A stretch of 43,083 bases of DNA from Gordoniibacillus chartarius (GTDB lineage: Bacteria; Bacillota; Bacilli; Paenibacillales; NBRC-103111), in assembly GCF_042432825.1 (NCBI RefSeq), contig NZ_JBHLWN010000063.1:1-43083 (forward strand). The letters run 5' to 3'. The notes below the pieces were generated by a model. It saw only the letters and a program-made list of their open reading frames with translations, made no database searches and had not been told where the DNA came from. A program made the translations under genes and the position numbers. This document shows positions 1-7,092 of this stretch, piece by piece; position 1 is the first letter of the stretch; every line of letters begins with the position of its first letter.

Positions 1-253
1 AAATCCGAATCTACGACGGTAGAGGCTTCACTAAAACTCAATTCGTCGGACAGACTCCTAGGATCTCGTTCGTTCTGATCGGTTTTGAGCCACTCGTCGA
101 TCAGCAGTAGAATCCGTTCTACCGTAGTGGGAGGCTTCTCTCTCTTCAAGTTTTTTTCACTGTGTTCCGTGAGATTCCGAGCTTCTGTGCGGTTTCCCGT
201 TGGGAGAGCCCTTCACGCTCGATGCAGTGTTTGATAAGATGGAATTGAGCCAC
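1..253 (-). pseudogene. IS21-type transposase (IstA) N-terminal remnant
   Basis: Reading the minus strand from about 253 (GTG) gives a helix-turn-helix resembling the IstA N-terminus (LIKHCIEREGLSQRE, then GISRNTVKK). A TGA at 146-148 stops it. The reading continues in another frame as an IstA-like stretch (RILLLIDEWLKTD, then RSLSDEL) that runs off the window edge. The combination of HTH and following helix is typical of IS21 IstA proteins. The internal stop and frame change mean it is broken. Assignment rests on motif recognition only. Confidence 0.5.
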
Positions 254-354
254 AATAGCAAAGAAAGCTCGGGGACGTTTTTTTAGGAACCGTCAGATCG
301 CTTCTCTCGATTTTCAACAACAGCAGATGGACAAATTCCATTCAATGCCTGGAT

Positions 355-816
355 CTACAGGGTTGACAATGGAAATACTAATCGAACTTCGGTTCCCTCT
401 GTCGAACTCTGGATATGCATTCTTCCGCCTATTTTCCGGGTCATGATTTCACAATAACTCAATCCAAAACCGAGCGCTTCTTCTTTCGTCGTGAAAAACG
501 GTTCTTTGACACGAGGTAATATGTCCGCTGCGATTCCTTCTCCATTGTCCGAAATAATGAATTCCACCGTCTCATCGGATATCCGAACGAGAAATCCTAC
601 AATTCCATTAGATCCGCACGCTTCGCATGCATTGCGGCAAACGGCAGTGATTATTTCCTCCAACCTAAGTTCCTCGGTCAATACCTGTCCATTTTGACCA
701 GAAAACTCGCGAATGAGCGCCTCGTAACCAAGGATGCTCTTTCCGGGGAACCTATAGATGGGCTGGAACACATGATAAAAATCGTTTTGTACGAGCAATT
801 GTTCAATATTAGGCAT
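355..816 (-). pseudogene. Chimera of EAL-domain start and histidine-kinase ATPase domain
   Basis: This 153-residue frame starts at the ATG at 816 behind an AAAGGAAG site. Residues about 13-37 match the opening of an EAL (c-di-GMP phosphodiesterase) domain, including FQPIY and GYEALIR. From about residue 48 the protein is instead a HATPase_c domain: an N-box-like helix ending in NACEA, a G1 box DNGEGI, an F box PFFTTK and a G2 box GFGLSYC. It has no dimerization/phosphoacceptor domain and no EAL catalytic body. Neither half could work as in its family. The simplest reading is a deletion that fused two neighbouring signalling genes; a real short ATPase-domain protein is possible but less likely. 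Confidence 0.6.
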
Positions 817-1263
817 CAACGGCTACTTCCTTTGCTAGAGAATCAAAATAAGAAGCTACCCCGAATTGGAGCAGCTTTGAGCTTGGAAGCAACAAATTCC
901 TCCCAGCTACTATAGACAAAATCCTTCGGCCCCATATTTCAAAGGGTTTGTGTTATCGTTTGTACGATCTCGAAAGAAGATAGGCCTTAGGACTTACAGA
1001 TAAACTCCATCCTTCCTAATGAATCTCCGCTATTTACGACAGAATCCTTCTTTATACCCAATTATTCGCCAAAAAAACGCCGACTCCTCCCGAACATGCG
1101 TTCTTGCAACCCTATTTTTACTGAGTAAATAACCCGCTGTGGATGACGGCTGTAAGGAATTTGAGCATCGGTGTTTGCTTCAGGCGGGTGAATAAGAAAC
1201 TAAGCGTTTGGGTAAAATATTTTCTGTTGCTTTAAGGAACTTAATCAAACAGGGAGAACAAGT
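817..1263. other. Intergenic stretch without recognisable gene
   Basis: No convincing coding frame or RNA fold was found. A 30-codon minus frame (843-935) exists but has no clear ribosome site. The segment separates the EAL/kinase chimera from the small cysteine-rich frame that follows. Confidence 0.4.
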
Positions 1264-1398
1264 ATGCACCGATCTGCTATTTCATTCTTAGATCAAAAAC
1301 GTGTGCAACCTAAGCAATGCAGAAATTGCATATGGGGTTGTTGGGACGGTTTGAAACAGTATTGTCCTAGACAAACTTGTGTAAAAGATCATTTCTGA
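1264..1398 (+). CDS. Small cysteine-rich protein (44 aa)
   Basis: The frame starts with ATG behind a weak GGGAG site and encodes 44 residues. The C-terminal half holds five cysteines in the arrangement C-x2-C-x3-C-x9-C-x4-C, with the core CRNCIWGCWDGLKQYC. The spacing suggests a small zinc- or metal-binding knuckle. No function is recognised. It lies among gene remnants but is itself uninterrupted, so it may be a short intact gene. Small proteins with such CxxC-W-G-K-Q-Y-C patterns occur in phage and accessory regions of Bacillota; that parallel is from memory and unverified. Confidence 0.45.
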   Translation: MHRSAISFLDQKRVQPKQCRNCIWGCWDGLKQYCPRQTCVKDHF

Positions 1399-1457
1399 GA
1401 TACAAGTTCAGTTTGGGAATTTGCCTTTCTGAATGGGGGAGGATAACAAATCGAATT

Positions 1458-1771
1458 ATGACTAGGCCGGTTCCTGTAAAGAAAAAGAATCGGCTCTTAC
1501 ACAATTATTCAACTTTTGCATTGACGTCGCCAGGTAAAGTGTTGATAGCAGCAAATGCTTCTGGACTAACGACAGAAAGGGTGTTATTGTGGGGAGCTAA
1601 TTCATTTAATCCGGTAGTCAAGTTAGGATTTTCTGGAATGGAAATGGGCAGATCACCATCATTACCAACGATATGACGATCAGCGCGGAAGAACTAAGTA
1701 GCGTATACATTATTCTTCAAATGGGTCAAACAGCATCTGCACATCAAGCGGTTGTATGGTATCAGCGCTAA
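1458..1771 (+). pseudogene. Frameshifted hypothetical gene
   Basis: From the ATG at 1458 a frame of 72 codons runs to 1676 and includes LLWGANSFNPVVKLGF. Around 1640 a second, protein-like frame takes over and includes TNDMTISAEELSSVYIILQM. It ends in a stop at 1771. The two halves look like one original gene split by a single indel near 1640. No family was recognised. Confidence 0.3.
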
Positions 1772-1920
1772 TGCCGTCAACACGCAAATCAGCATCGCGA
1801 TGATCTCCTACTGCCTTCTCTTGCTCTTGCAGCGTAAAGTGGCGTATCGCGGAAAACTGCTGCTCATGGTGTACAAACTCGTGCAACATCCAATACGGCA
1901 ACTGGGTTTCACATTTTGTC
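1752..1920 (+). pseudogene. IS4-like transposase C-terminal scrap
   Basis: A frame in this stretch reads NAVNTQISIAMISYCLLLLL, then QRKVAYRGKLLLMVYKL. It resembles the end of IS4-family transposases, where a TQI-x-A-x-IAYCLL helix precedes a short basic tail. Only about 50 residues remain, with no catalytic residues and no inverted repeats nearby. It directly abuts the permease remnant. Confidence 0.4.
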
Positions 1921-1923
1921 CGA

Positions 1924-2132
1924 ATGGATCTTGGCTTCTCCTATGACCAACCGCCCGGTGAGGAGGAGTTATTCGGGAAATTGCCCGCGACTCTGCTGCT
2001 CACTTGTACGTCCTTCTTAATCCTTATCGCGGTTCCGCTCGGCATGTCGTCCGCTATATACCGTAACCGATGGATTGACCGATTCAGCCGTTTCGTCGCC
2101 ATCGTCGGCGCTTCCGTCCCTAGCTTCTGGCT
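1924..2132 (+). pseudogene. Peptide/nickel ABC permease, 5' part (DppB/NikB type)
   Basis: This frame matches the first membrane part of a DppB/OppB/NikB permease: GEEELFGKLPATLLL, IAVPLGMSSAIYRNRW and VGASVPSFWL. It breaks exactly at the left end of the transposon at 2133. The matching continuation starts at 5174 with FWLGLLF, which restores the usual VPSFWLGLLF junction. The far N-terminus is also missing, because the upstream sequence is IS4-like. The gene was therefore already decayed or decayed afterwards. Confidence 0.7.
2122..2132 (+). repeat. Target-site duplication, left copy
   Basis: AGCTTCTGGCT directly precedes the left inverted repeat and recurs at 5174-5184 after the right one. 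One more base (T) can be added to both copies, so the duplication is 11 or 12 bp. Confidence 0.85.
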
Positions 2133-2152
2133 AACGGGTTCCGTTTTGAGGT
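2133..2152 (+). repeat. Left terminal inverted repeat
   Basis: AACGGGTTCCGTTTTGAGGT is the exact reverse complement of 5154-5173. Confidence 0.92.
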
Positions 2153-2176
2153 TGAAAACATTAAATGACAAGCCGA

Positions 2177-2220
2177 ATGGCGTGCAAATTGACAACCAAT
2201 TTGACACGCCATTTTTCTTT
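2177..2220. terminator. Hairpin terminator at left transposon end
   Basis: Arms 2177-2191 and 2197-2212 pair almost perfectly (one bulged base) and are followed by TTTTCTTTT. It may stop transcription entering the element from the host gene. Confidence 0.6.
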
Positions 2221-2380
2221 TATCATTAAGGGTTTTTTGATTATTTCGCTCAAAATGACACTACAATGTATATACGTTTGGAATTATGGAAACAATTTAT
2301 GTATAATGTCATATTAGATGTCAATTGATTGTCATTTCATGCGTCAATTTGGATGCCAATTTAAAATAGGAGGTTGCTCG

Positions 2381-2635
2381 ATGGATTTGTTCCTCAAACC
2401 AAAGCCTAGACTTGGCAGTAAGGCAACCTGGGTTGTTTCTGACCGAGCAAAGGCTATTGTGAAATATTACGCTCAATACACTGGCTACACCGAAGATGAA
2501 GTTGTAGACCAAGTATTGTCGAAATTGAAAGATGACCCAGAGTTTATCAAATGGATAAAAGATAAGAGACGTAACAAACGTGCAATGGCACAAATCTTCT
2601 CGGATACCGAAGCGGAGGAAAGCACCGTTGGCTAA
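2381..2635 (+). CDS. Transposon accessory protein (84 aa)
   Basis: The ATG at 2381 follows a perfect AGGAGG with a 7-nt gap; an upstream in-frame start at 2318 lacks such a site. The product is a charged, helical protein without membrane segments or cysteines. It includes WVVSDRAKAIVKYYAQYTG and EDEVVDQVLSKLKDDPEF, a pattern compatible with a small DNA-binding or ribbon-helix-helix-like protein. Its end overlaps the transposase start by 8 nt, so the two are translationally coupled. The coupling suggests a role in transposition, for example end binding or regulation. No family was recognised. Confidence 0.7.
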   Translation: MDLFLKPKPRLGSKATWVVSDRAKAIVKYYAQYTGYTEDEVVDQVLSKLKDDPEFIKWIKDKRRNKRAMAQIFSDTEAEESTVG

Positions 2636-4583
2636 ATTAAAAAGGTTAGCAACCACAGAAGATAATATCGTTACGGTTGAACGACCGATAACGGATAGCG
2701 AAATACATTCGCGGCGGTCTGGCGATTATTTCCTGCTAACGCCGTTAAAATTTGCAAATAAATACCGCGATGTTTTATTTAGACCTGTGAATGTTCATTG
2801 GAATGATAAGATATATCAGATTCAAATGAACACCTGTACTGACCCTTTTTGTAAATGGTTTGGCTTACCTCAACAAAGATTTGAAACCGTTAAAAATAAA
2901 CCGAGCAGGTACAAATTGATCGGGAGTCTAAAACATGGCAGCCAGTCGATAGTATGCAACCCTGACCCGATTCGAACAGGAGTTGGGATGACTTGGGATA
3001 GCACCACACAACCATTATCCAATTGGTCTATTGCGGAGGAAATCGCCCGTCTCGCGGCGGTCGATAGCGTTCAGGATTGGGAGCCTGAGTATCAATTCCA
3101 TCGGGAAGCTTGCTCGAATGCTAGCCTTACTCCATTCGTTAGTCCGAAGGATTTTTATAAACAAGGAAAAAGCAGTAGCAATTCGCAAAAATGGCAATGC
3201 AAGGCTTGCAAAAAGATAACAAATGTACTGCCGTCACAGAGAGAATCTTTTGGATACCATCAGAAACGAAATGATGTGCTACTCTCTCTCGCCCTATGCC
3301 TTTTGAACCGAACTCCAGTTAAAAGAACTTGTGAAATACTCCAAATAGGTTCCGAAACGTATTACAGTAAATTGGAGTGGCTTTACAAAAGATGCTTGGA
3401 GTTTCTTGAACGGCACGAAACCAAAGCGTTTGCAAAAAAGAAATTCGATGTCATGTGGCTGAATACGGACAAAATGATTTATTACTTGAACAATGTCCGT
3501 AAGCGAGGTCAAGGCAATCTTCGGTACGACGACCTGGAAGATAGGCATTTCGCAACTCATATCGTTGTCACCAGTGATGTTCATTCCCGATACGTATTCA
3601 GGTCTGACGTTGCCTATGATTGGAACATAGGCATGGATGACATCGAAAATGATACAAAATTATATAAAGAAGACCATCTGAACGAGTTTGCAAGGAAAAA
3701 TGCAAGGTTAAGATTTTCTTTTGCTCCTCAGCCGCCTACCGACAACGATACTCAGACCCAATACGAATACCGCGAAGAACTGAATGAATTCAACCGCAGG
3801 AAAAAATATATTGATGGTCTTCATGTGAATTCGACATATACGACCATTGCTCACTTGTGGTGGATAAAACAAATGGTGCAAGCTGATGAATGGAGATTTG
3901 TCACCGACGAGGACTATTCGATTATGACAGCTCTCTACCGCGTGTTCGCTAAAGAGATTCGTCTATTCGCGGCACATCATTTCCTATGCAAAATTGACCG
4001 AAGAAAAAGCCGACGGGATGCGTTCATGGAGAGCCAAAAAGCAAGAGAGCAACTTGTTGCTTGGGGACGAAGTAACGGATACTTCAAAGATTCCGCTTCT
4101 AAACTTGCATACTTGAAGTTGACCGAATTGTTCAAAACACACACATTTCATCAGATGGTCAGCGTAGTTGGCAAAAATTATCCCAAATGGGCAAAGACTC
4201 CGATTGAACACCCTTTGCCTACTGCCGACCAGGGAATTCGTTATGTAGACTGCACCACCGATTTATCCGCATATGAACCTAAAGATATTGCCAATATGAT
4301 ACTCCAAGTAAACGACAAAGCGGTCAACGCTTTCTTGCAACAAATACGTCGGAGGATATCTATTTTGGAAAGACCGCTTGTAACAGCGAGAGGCGAAGGC
4401 AAGAGTTACATCTATGCCAACTTCAATCCTAAATACGCTCAATACGCACAAACGATTCTTCGCACCTTTTATAACTTCTGCATGCCATTCAAATCGTATG
4501 ATGGAACAAAAGCCACCCCCGCTCAACGAATCGGGATTACAGACCACCAGTTCACAATAAAAGATATCATTTACTTTAGATAA
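2628..4583 (+). CDS. DDE-like zinc-ribbon transposase (651 aa)
   Basis: The likely start is TTG at 2628, behind GGAGGAAAG and overlapping the accessory gene; a GTG at 2580 has no ribosome site. The N-terminal third carries cysteine pairs (CTDPFCKWFG, and later WQCKACKKITNVLP) typical of a zinc ribbon in transposases. A predicted helix-turn-helix follows (RTCEILQIGSETYYSKLEWL). Catalytic candidates are Asp274 or Asp281 (DVMWLNTDK) and Asp427 (FVTDED), with an acidic residue further on that I cannot pin down. The end (TPAQRIGITDHQFT) resembles the C-terminus of several DDE transposases of the IS1/IS1595 type. At 651 residues it is much longer than those families usually are. It should recognise the 20-bp inverted repeats and move the element. 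Confidence 0.8.
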   Translation: MAKLKRLATTEDNIVTVERPITDSEIHSRRSGDYFLLTPLKFANKYRDVLFRPVNVHWNDKIYQIQMNTCTDPFCKWFGLPQQRFETVKNKPSRYKLIGSLKHGSQSIVCNPDPIRTGVGMTWDSTTQPLSNWSIAEEIARLAAVDSVQDWEPEYQFHREACSNASLTPFVSPKDFYKQGKSSSNSQKWQCKACKKITNVLPSQRESFGYHQKRNDVLLSLALCLLNRTPVKRTCEILQIGSETYYSKLEWLYKRCLEFLERHETKAFAKKKFDVMWLNTDKMIYYLNNVRKRGQGNLRYDDLEDRHFATHIVVTSDVHSRYVFRSDVAYDWNIGMDDIENDTKLYKEDHLNEFARKNARLRFSFAPQPPTDNDTQTQYEYREELNEFNRRKKYIDGLHVNSTYTTIAHLWWIKQMVQADEWRFVTDEDYSIMTALYRVFAKEIRLFAAHHFLCKIDRRKSRRDAFMESQKAREQLVAWGRSNGYFKDSASKLAYLKLTELFKTHTFHQMVSVVGKNYPKWAKTPIEHPLPTADQGIRYVDCTTDLSAYEPKDIANMILQVNDKAVNAFLQQIRRRISILERPLVTARGEGKSYIYANFNPKYAQYAQTILRTFYNFCMPFKSYDGTKATPAQRIGITDHQFTIKDIIYFR

Positions 4584-4717
4584 AGCTAGGGTTCCCTTGG
4601 CTTTAATTTTTTTCAAAGAAAACAACTTTTAGTGGTAAAATAAGTTAAATGAATGGAACATTTAGTGGAGATGAAACGTCTAACAAATAGAGATCCGATT
4701 GTATGGAGGTGGTATTT

Positions 4718-5050
4718 GTGAAAAAAATTATCCTGTTAATTGCATTTATGCTCATTTTGGTTGCGTGTTCAAATTCGGTCATTCCTCTCCCTCCTGAAGC
4801 GAAGGAATCCAAAACTGCTTGTCCCGAAGAAATACTTCATTTGGGCGGAACGTGCTACTCGATTCCCAAATCACACAATGATACAGTAGCTTGGTACGAA
4901 GATAAAGCCAAAAAAGAGGGTTGGACGTTCAATATGACTACTGACGATGAACCTTTCTCCTTTATTTTGACCACAAAAGATAAGAAGGCAACATTGACGT
5001 TTTATAGGCAAACTGATGAGAAAAGCACAGGCATCTTGATAAAATATTGA
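4718..5050 (+). CDS. Lipoprotein cargo gene of the transposon (110 aa)
   Basis: The GTG at 4718 follows GGAGGTGG by 5 nt. The N-terminus is a lipoprotein signal peptide: KK, a hydrophobic core, and lipobox LVAC with Cys at residue 17. The mature part is about 94 residues, has a further cysteine pair (CPEEI and GTCYSI) and looks like a small beta-rich domain. It should sit on the outer face of the cytoplasmic membrane. It is the only non-transposition gene in the element and is closed by a strong terminator. The function is unknown; possibilities include entry exclusion or stress protection, but nothing in the sequence decides. Confidence 0.78.
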   Translation: MKKIILLIAFMLILVACSNSVIPLPPEAKESKTACPEEILHLGGTCYSIPKSHNDTVAWYEDKAKKEGWTFNMTTDDEPFSFILTTKDKKATLTFYRQTDEKSTGILIKY

Positions 5051-5055
5051 CGCTG

Positions 5056-5090
5056 AAAAAGGCATGGTCAAAAGACCACGCCTTTTTTGT
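5056..5090 (+). terminator. Strong terminator after the cargo lipoprotein
   Basis: AAAAAGGCATGGTC and GACCACGCCTTTTT pair around an AAAA loop with one A-C mismatch, followed by a T-run. Confidence 0.85.
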
Positions 5091-5153
5091 TAATCCAACG
5101 TGCATTTAATTGACAATTTACTTGTCAAATTGTGTGACATTTGGACGCTTTCC

Positions 5154-5173
5154 ACCTCAAAACGGAACCCGTT
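5154..5173 (-). repeat. Right terminal inverted repeat
   Basis: Exact reverse complement of 2133-2152. Confidence 0.92.
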
Positions 5174-5184
5174 AGCTTCTGGCT
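5174..5184 (+). repeat. Target-site duplication, right copy
   Basis: AGCTTCTGGCT, same as 2122-2132. Confidence 0.85.
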
Positions 5185-5617
5185 GGGGCTTCTTTTCATT
5201 GAGAGCCTGTCAGTACGGTCCCGGTTGCTTCCATCAATAGGTACTGGTTCGATTCTGCACCTATTCTGCACCTATTCCTTTCTTCGCTGACGTTGGGGTT
5301 GACGATGGCGGCTGTTTATGTTCGGCTTATTCGCACCCAGTCTTATCGAAAGCTTGGGTCAGGAGTTCATCCGGGGAGCTCGGGCAAGAGGGATAAACAG
5401 TAAACGCATTTTGATACTCTACGCTTTTCGTCACTGCCTGACCCCTGTCATCAATATGTTTGTCGTCAGCTTAGGGAGCTTGCTGAGCGCGGCGGGTATT
5501 AATCTGCTGGTTGATTTGTCATGCCGTTATCTCAATCCTGAAATTCGGCTGAAAGGGGAGACAAGCCTTCGCCCGAATCAGCGGGTTAGGTCCCATTCGC
5601 ATCGTCAGCATTGGTAG
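5174..5617 (+). pseudogene. Peptide/nickel ABC permease, 3' part
   Basis: The continuation of the split permease gives FWLGLLF at once. The region 5200-5300 is scrambled. Then TMAAVYVRLIRTQ reads in one frame and LIESLGQEFIRGARARGI, FRHCLTPVIN and SLGSLLSAAG in another. This is the conserved EAA-loop and following membrane part of DppB/NikB. The C-terminus reads INLLVDLSCRYLNPEIR, which matches the normal end of this family (NLLVDLLYxxLDPRIR) with an internal deletion. At least one frameshift and one deletion are present besides the transposon. Confidence 0.7.
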
Positions 5618-5657
5618 AATGGCTCAAGACCTTACAATGATACGCTAGGAGGGAACC

Positions 5658-5963
5658 AGATAATTCGTCGAAACAAATCGCAACTGCTGCGGCACTTTAT
5701 ATTCGTATACGCTTTGGTTGTCTCGTAACCTTATCCGCCTGCGGAGTAGGAAAACCGAATGATCTGAATGTTAAAGTTGCCGACTTTACGTTTACGAATC
5801 AGGACGGGGAACCGTTCGGACTGGCGGATTCGAAAGATAAGGTTTGGGTCGCCTATTTTACATTTACGCATTGCACAACCGTTCGCCGAACTGCAGCAAA
5901 TGATGAAAAATGTCGGGATCAAGGCAGAAATTGTATCCTGCACCTTTCGCGTCTCTTTTCAAA
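5658..5963 (+). pseudogene. SCO1/SenC-type lipoprotein remnant
   Basis: A GGAGGG site is followed by a signal-peptide-like frame that shifts near 5727 into LSACGVGKPND (lipobox LSAC). The mature part reads KVADFTFTNQDGEPFGLADS and KVWVAYFTFTHCTT. This matches the start of SCO1/SenC copper chaperones, in which the thioredoxin-like CxxxC should follow. The second cysteine and the loop are lost. After a deletion the sequence resumes as FAELQQMMKNVGIKAEIVS. SCO proteins help build the copper centre of cytochrome oxidase; this copy cannot work. Confidence 0.65.
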
Positions 5964-5974
5964 AAGCGGTTTTA

Positions 5975-6067
5975 TTATAAATATCGAGCCCCTGAAACCA
6001 AAAGCAAAAAGGCGATTCCGAAACATAACCACGTCAGCCATTTATCCTGTCGGTCAAATAAGTTCAT
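5975..6067 (-). CDS. cydS: Small cytochrome bd subunit, CydS-like (30 aa)
   Basis: The frame encodes 30 residues with one membrane helix (WLTWLCFGIAFLLLVSGARYL). Its ATG overlaps the cydB stop in an ATGA arrangement, so it is translationally coupled. Single-helix subunits of about 30 residues (CydS in Geobacillus, CydX in proteobacteria) stabilise the haem region of cytochrome bd and are encoded right after cydB. Position and topology support the role; sequence similarity at this length cannot prove it. Confidence 0.65.
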   Translation of the reverse strand: MNLFDRQDKWLTWLCFGIAFLLLVSGARYL

Positions 6068-7086
6068 GGCATTTTCCCTTTCACATAATCCGCATTGAAC
6101 AAAAACAGACGCAACAGCAAGATCAACGCCGGTAGCAACAGCAGCAGTCCCGCCGCGAATGAGGCAACCAATGCGCGTCCCATCACCGGGTTCGTCACAC
6201 CGCCAGTGACGGTCAAGACGGGATAAAGCAGATACGGCAGATGCGATTGTCCGTAACCGAAAAAAGCGAAGGCGAATTGGGCCATCACCAGAATAAACGC
6301 CAAGCCGAATCTTTGTCTGCGCCAGATGAGCCGCATCGCCATCGCAAAACAAACGAGAGACATGCCGAACATCCACCATACATCCAGCGTGTTCAGAAAA
6401 TGTTCGAGGTTATGGTTTCGCAGTGCCATAAACGTAAACAGACTGGAAATGATGGTCGGGATACCTGCCCAAAGCGCAAAACGACGAAGCCACTCTAGTG
6501 CTTTTCGGTCCTCGGCATGAGCCGCGTAATACGCAAGGAAAGAAGAACTGATAAAGAGAACGCTTGATATGGCGAGCAAGACGACGGCCCATGAATAGGT
6601 GCTGAAAAATAGCTCCTCCATCAACAAATGAATTGAGCGGCCTTCGAAGGATAAAAAACCGCCTTCCGAAATGGTGAACACGGTTGACAGCGCGGCTGGA
6701 ATCAGCAATCCCGTTGCCCCGTAAGCGAGCAAGTAAAGATTGCTTTTTCTTGCCCCGTAGTTGGCGAAGGCGTAGAAGGATCCCCGAATCGCAAGCAAGA
6801 TCAGCGCAATACTTCCGGGGATCAGCAAGGCGGTTCCATAGTAGTATGCCGTGTCCGGAAAAAATCCGATAATGCCCACGAAGAAAAAGACGAGAAACAC
6901 ATTCGTGACTTCCCAGACGGGAGATAGATATCGGGAAATTAGCGGCCCGATGATGGATTCAATTCCGATAAGCCTGCCGTAGTACGCGTAAAAACCGGCG
7001 CCGAAATCAATGGAAGCAACGATCAAATACCCGTATAAAAACACCCAAAGAACCGTAATTCCAAGCTGTTCCAACGTCATCTTCAT
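6064..7086 (-). CDS. cydB: Cytochrome bd ubiquinol/menaquinol oxidase subunit II
   Basis: This is a 340-residue, very hydrophobic protein with about eight or nine membrane helices, the normal size for CydB. It begins MTLEQLGITVLWVFLYGYLI and shows the typical DFGAGFYAYYGR and YLSPVWEVTNVFLVFFFVGI stretches. It pairs with CydA to form the terminal oxidase that takes electrons from quinol to oxygen without pumping protons. The gene lies 6 nt after cydA and overlaps the small cydS, so the three form one minus-strand operon. No cydCD (haem/thiol exporter for bd assembly) is present in the window. Confidence 0.93.
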   Translation of the reverse strand: MKMTLEQLGITVLWVFLYGYLIVASIDFGAGFYAYYGRLIGIESIIGPLISRYLSPVWEVTNVFLVFFFVGIIGFFPDTAYYYGTALLIPGSIALILLAIRGSFYAFANYGARKSNLYLLAYGATGLLIPAALSTVFTISEGGFLSFEGRSIHLLMEELFFSTYSWAVVLLAISSVLFISSSFLAYYAAHAEDRKALEWLRRFALWAGIPTIISSLFTFMALRNHNLEHFLNTLDVWWMFGMSLVCFAMAMRLIWRRQRFGLAFILVMAQFAFAFFGYGQSHLPYLLYPVLTVTGGVTNPVMGRALVASFAAGLLLLLPALILLLRLFLFNADYVKGKMP

Positions 7087-7092
7087 GCTCCT

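Larger units (their letters stand above)
2133..5173 (+). mobile_element. 3.04-kb transposon with lipoprotein cargo, family unassigned
   Basis: The element is bounded by perfect 20-bp inverted repeats (2133-2152 and 5154-5173) and flanked by an 11-12 bp direct repeat of the host permease gene. Removing it and one duplication rebuilds a normal permease reading. Inside are a small accessory gene (2381), a 651-residue DDE-like transposase (2628) and a lipoprotein cargo gene (4718). Strong hairpin terminators lie near both ends. Several TGACA/TGTCA motifs cluster in the first 230 and last 70 bp, as expected for subterminal transposase-binding sites. The ends, duplication length and transposase do not match a family I can name with confidence. 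Confidence 0.88.

Noticed and set aside
843..935. Minus-strand frame of 30 codons before the EAL/kinase chimera
   Set aside because: No clear ribosome site and no recognisable similarity.
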